Shown piece after piece: positions 29,797-30,927 of a DNA stretch of 30,927 nt. This DNA is from DTFZ01 sp964510055 (lineage in GTDB: Bacteria > Bacillota > Clostridia > Christensenellales > SZUA-584), in NCBI GenBank assembly GCA_964510055.1, contig CAZDZY010000030.1, positions 1-30,927 of the forward strand, in the 5' to 3' direction. A program made the translations under genes and the position numbers. How positions within the stretch are numbered: position 1 is the stretch's first letter; each line of letters opens with the position of its first letter. The notes under the pieces were generated by a model. That model was not told the origin of the DNA. It saw nothing but the letters and a program-made list of their open reading frames with translations, and ran no database searches.

Positions 29797-30927
29797 CACC
29801 TCGCACCGGGCACTACAAATTTGACTCTTTCGCTGTACTCTTCCTTCTTGCCTTCGTTGAAGTTCTGCACCGGCCGCAGGTACCCTACCACCCTGCTCCA
29901 CACCTCAGTCTTGGCGCCGCAATGCGGGCACGTGAACTGTTCTCCCACGAGGTATCCGTGGGTATCGCAAACGCTGAACGTGGGAGTGATGGATATGTAC
30001 GGCATCTTATATTTCGTGAATATCTTCTGTATTATCTTCTTTGCCGTGGCGATGTCCTCTATCCTCTCGCCCAAATAAAGGTGCTGCACCGTACCGCCGG
30101 TATAGAGCGACTGCAGCTCGTCCTGAAGCTCTATCATCTGCATTATATCGTCGGTGAATTTCACGGGCAGCTGAGTCGAGTTCGTATAATACGGCACGTT
30201 GGTGCCCGAAGTATATATGTCGATATAGCGCTCCTTGTCGAGCTTCGCCAAACGATAGCTTGTCCCTTCGGCGGGCGTGGCTTCAAGGTTATAATACTGG
30301 CCGGTCTCCTTCTGGAACTCCTGCATCAGCGAACGCAGGAAGTGCATTATCTCAATGGCGAACTCGTTGCCTTCCGGCGTCTCTACGCCTTTGCCCATAT
30401 AGTTGACGAGTGCCTCGTGCATGCCTATTATGCCTATAGTGTTGAAGTGATTGAACCAGTACTGCCCGAAGCGTTTCTTTACCTCGCGCAGGTATACGGC
30501 GCTGTATGGGTAGAGGCCCTGGTCGGTCTGCTGCTCTATTATCTTGCGTTTTATCTCGAGCGACGTTTTCCCCGTCACGGCTATTTTGCGCAGCCTCGAG
30601 AAAAATTCGTCTTTCGTGCGCGAAAGGTAGCCTATCCTCGGCAGGTTTATTGTGAACACGCCGATGGATCCCGTAAGCGGGTTCGAGCCGAACAGCCCGC
30701 CACCGCGCTTCCGGAGCTCGCTCACGTCGATCCGCAGGCGGCAGCACATCGATACCGCGTCTTCGGGCGAAAGGTCGGAATTCACGTAGTTCGCAAAATA
30801 CGGTATGCCGTATTTGCACGTTATCTCCATGAACTTATCTACCACGGGGCTGTCCCATTCGAAGTCCTTCGTTATGTTGAGAGTAGGAATCGGGAACGTG
30901 AATACCCTGCCTTTAGCGTCGCCCTCG
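29796..30927 (-). CDS. nrdD: Anaerobic ribonucleoside-triphosphate reductase, 3' part
   Basis: Class III reductase that makes deoxyribonucleotides from ribonucleoside triphosphates without oxygen. The frame is open to the window edge, so about 377 C-terminal residues of an expected 700 or so are present. It enters with GRVFTFPIPTLNITKDFEWD, a conserved core segment. The zinc site near the end shows CDTHGYLVGEQFTCPHCG, and the radical-bearing glycine lies in SRVVGYLRPVQNFN near the C-terminus, both as expected. The stop overlaps nrdG. The upstream half and promoter are outside the window. Confidence 0.95.
   Translation of the reverse strand, partial: EGDAKGRVFTFPIPTLNITKDFEWDSPVVDKFMEITCKYGIPYFANYVNSDLSPEDAVSMCCRLRIDVSELRKRGGGLFGSNPLTGSIGVFTINLPRIGYLSRTKDEFFSRLRKIAVTGKTSLEIKRKIIEQQTDQGLYPYSAVYLREVKKRFGQYWFNHFNTIGIIGMHEALVNYMGKGVETPEGNEFAIEIMHFLRSLMQEFQKETGQYYNLEATPAEGTSYRLAKLDKERYIDIYTSGTNVPYYTNSTQLPVKFTDDIMQMIELQDELQSLYTGGTVQHLYLGERIEDIATAKKIIQKIFTKYKMPYISITPTFSVCDTHGYLVGEQFTCPHCGAKTEVWSRVVGYLRPVQNFNEGKKEEYSERVKFVVPGAR

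Noticed and set aside
1..30927. Phage, insertion sequence, CRISPR array, toxin-antitoxin or defence system
   Set aside because: No transposase, integrase, Cas, nuclease or toxin-like protein could be recognised in any of the real genes, and no regularly spaced direct repeats were seen.

Overview
The window looks like a chromosomal segment of an anaerobic Bacillota bacterium, probably class Clostridia. The inference rests on strong GGAGG-type ribosome sites with some TTG/GTG starts, split GcvPA/GcvPB glycine decarboxylase behind a tandem glycine riboswitch, an oxygen-sensitive NrdD/NrdG ribonucleotide reductase, lipoproteins with Thr/Pro/Ser linkers, and frequent ATA isoleucine codons. Two runs of 10 N (17680-17689, 22342-22351) show a scaffolded draft or metagenome assembly. 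I see no phage, insertion sequence, CRISPR array, tRNA or rRNA. Most of the window is ordinary housekeeping and transport content; the unusual material is in small ORFs, small repeats and leader regions.

Layout. 0.2-1.5 kb: rluD-like pseudouridine synthase and an ArsR-family repressor on the minus strand. The repressor is divergent from a 71-residue protein rich in Gly and Cys and built from an internal duplication. 2.0-3.3 kb: an orphan TRAP-type (DctP-like) binding lipoprotein. 3.4-3.8 kb: small ORFs of unknown function. 3.8-5.4 kb: a GT39-type membrane glycosyltransferase. 5.8-7.6 kb: a GNAT acetyltransferase gene followed by asnS. 7.8-9.0 kb: an M29 aminopeptidase on the plus strand. 9.0-12.1 kb: a minus-strand operon of an MFS exporter, an EamA transporter and a double-GNAT protein. 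12.2-18.3 kb: an oligopeptide ABC operon in the order oppB-oppC-oppD-oppF-oppA, probably preceded by a 28-codon leader ORF whose stop overlaps the oppB start. 18.7-20.1 kb: low-specificity threonine aldolase and a YbjQ-family protein on the plus strand. 20.1-20.8 kb: an ASCH-domain protein and a 56-residue zinc-ribbon protein. 21.0-25.6 kb: the glycine cleavage operon gcvT-gcvH-gcvPA-gcvPB under a tandem glycine riboswitch with a recognisable terminator. 25.6-28.4 kb: a four-gene operon (rRNA methyltransferase, RluA-type pseudouridine synthase, HAD phosphatase, small membrane protein). 28.5-28.7 kb: four consecutive hairpins. 28.8-29.1 kb: a small membrane lipoprotein. 29.1 kb to the end: nrdG and the 3' part of nrdD.

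Metabolic links: threonine aldolase yields glycine, which the adjacent glycine cleavage system consumes; the Opp importer and the M29 aminopeptidase suit a peptide and amino-acid fermenting life style. No lipoamide dehydrogenase (GcvL) or lipoate ligase gene is in the window.

The most interesting signals are: (1) a family of about 30-bp hairpin repeats, five copies in 25.3-27.5 kb and a probable sixth at 14.1 kb. They sit at or near gene starts and in three copies are translated into N-terminal peptides containing GSPK, with one compensatory base-pair change between copies. (2) The ArsR/Cys-rich pair at 1.1-1.9 kb. (3) The putative oppB leader ORF. (4) The four-hairpin stretch at 28495-28660. 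No complete new defence or mobile system is visible.
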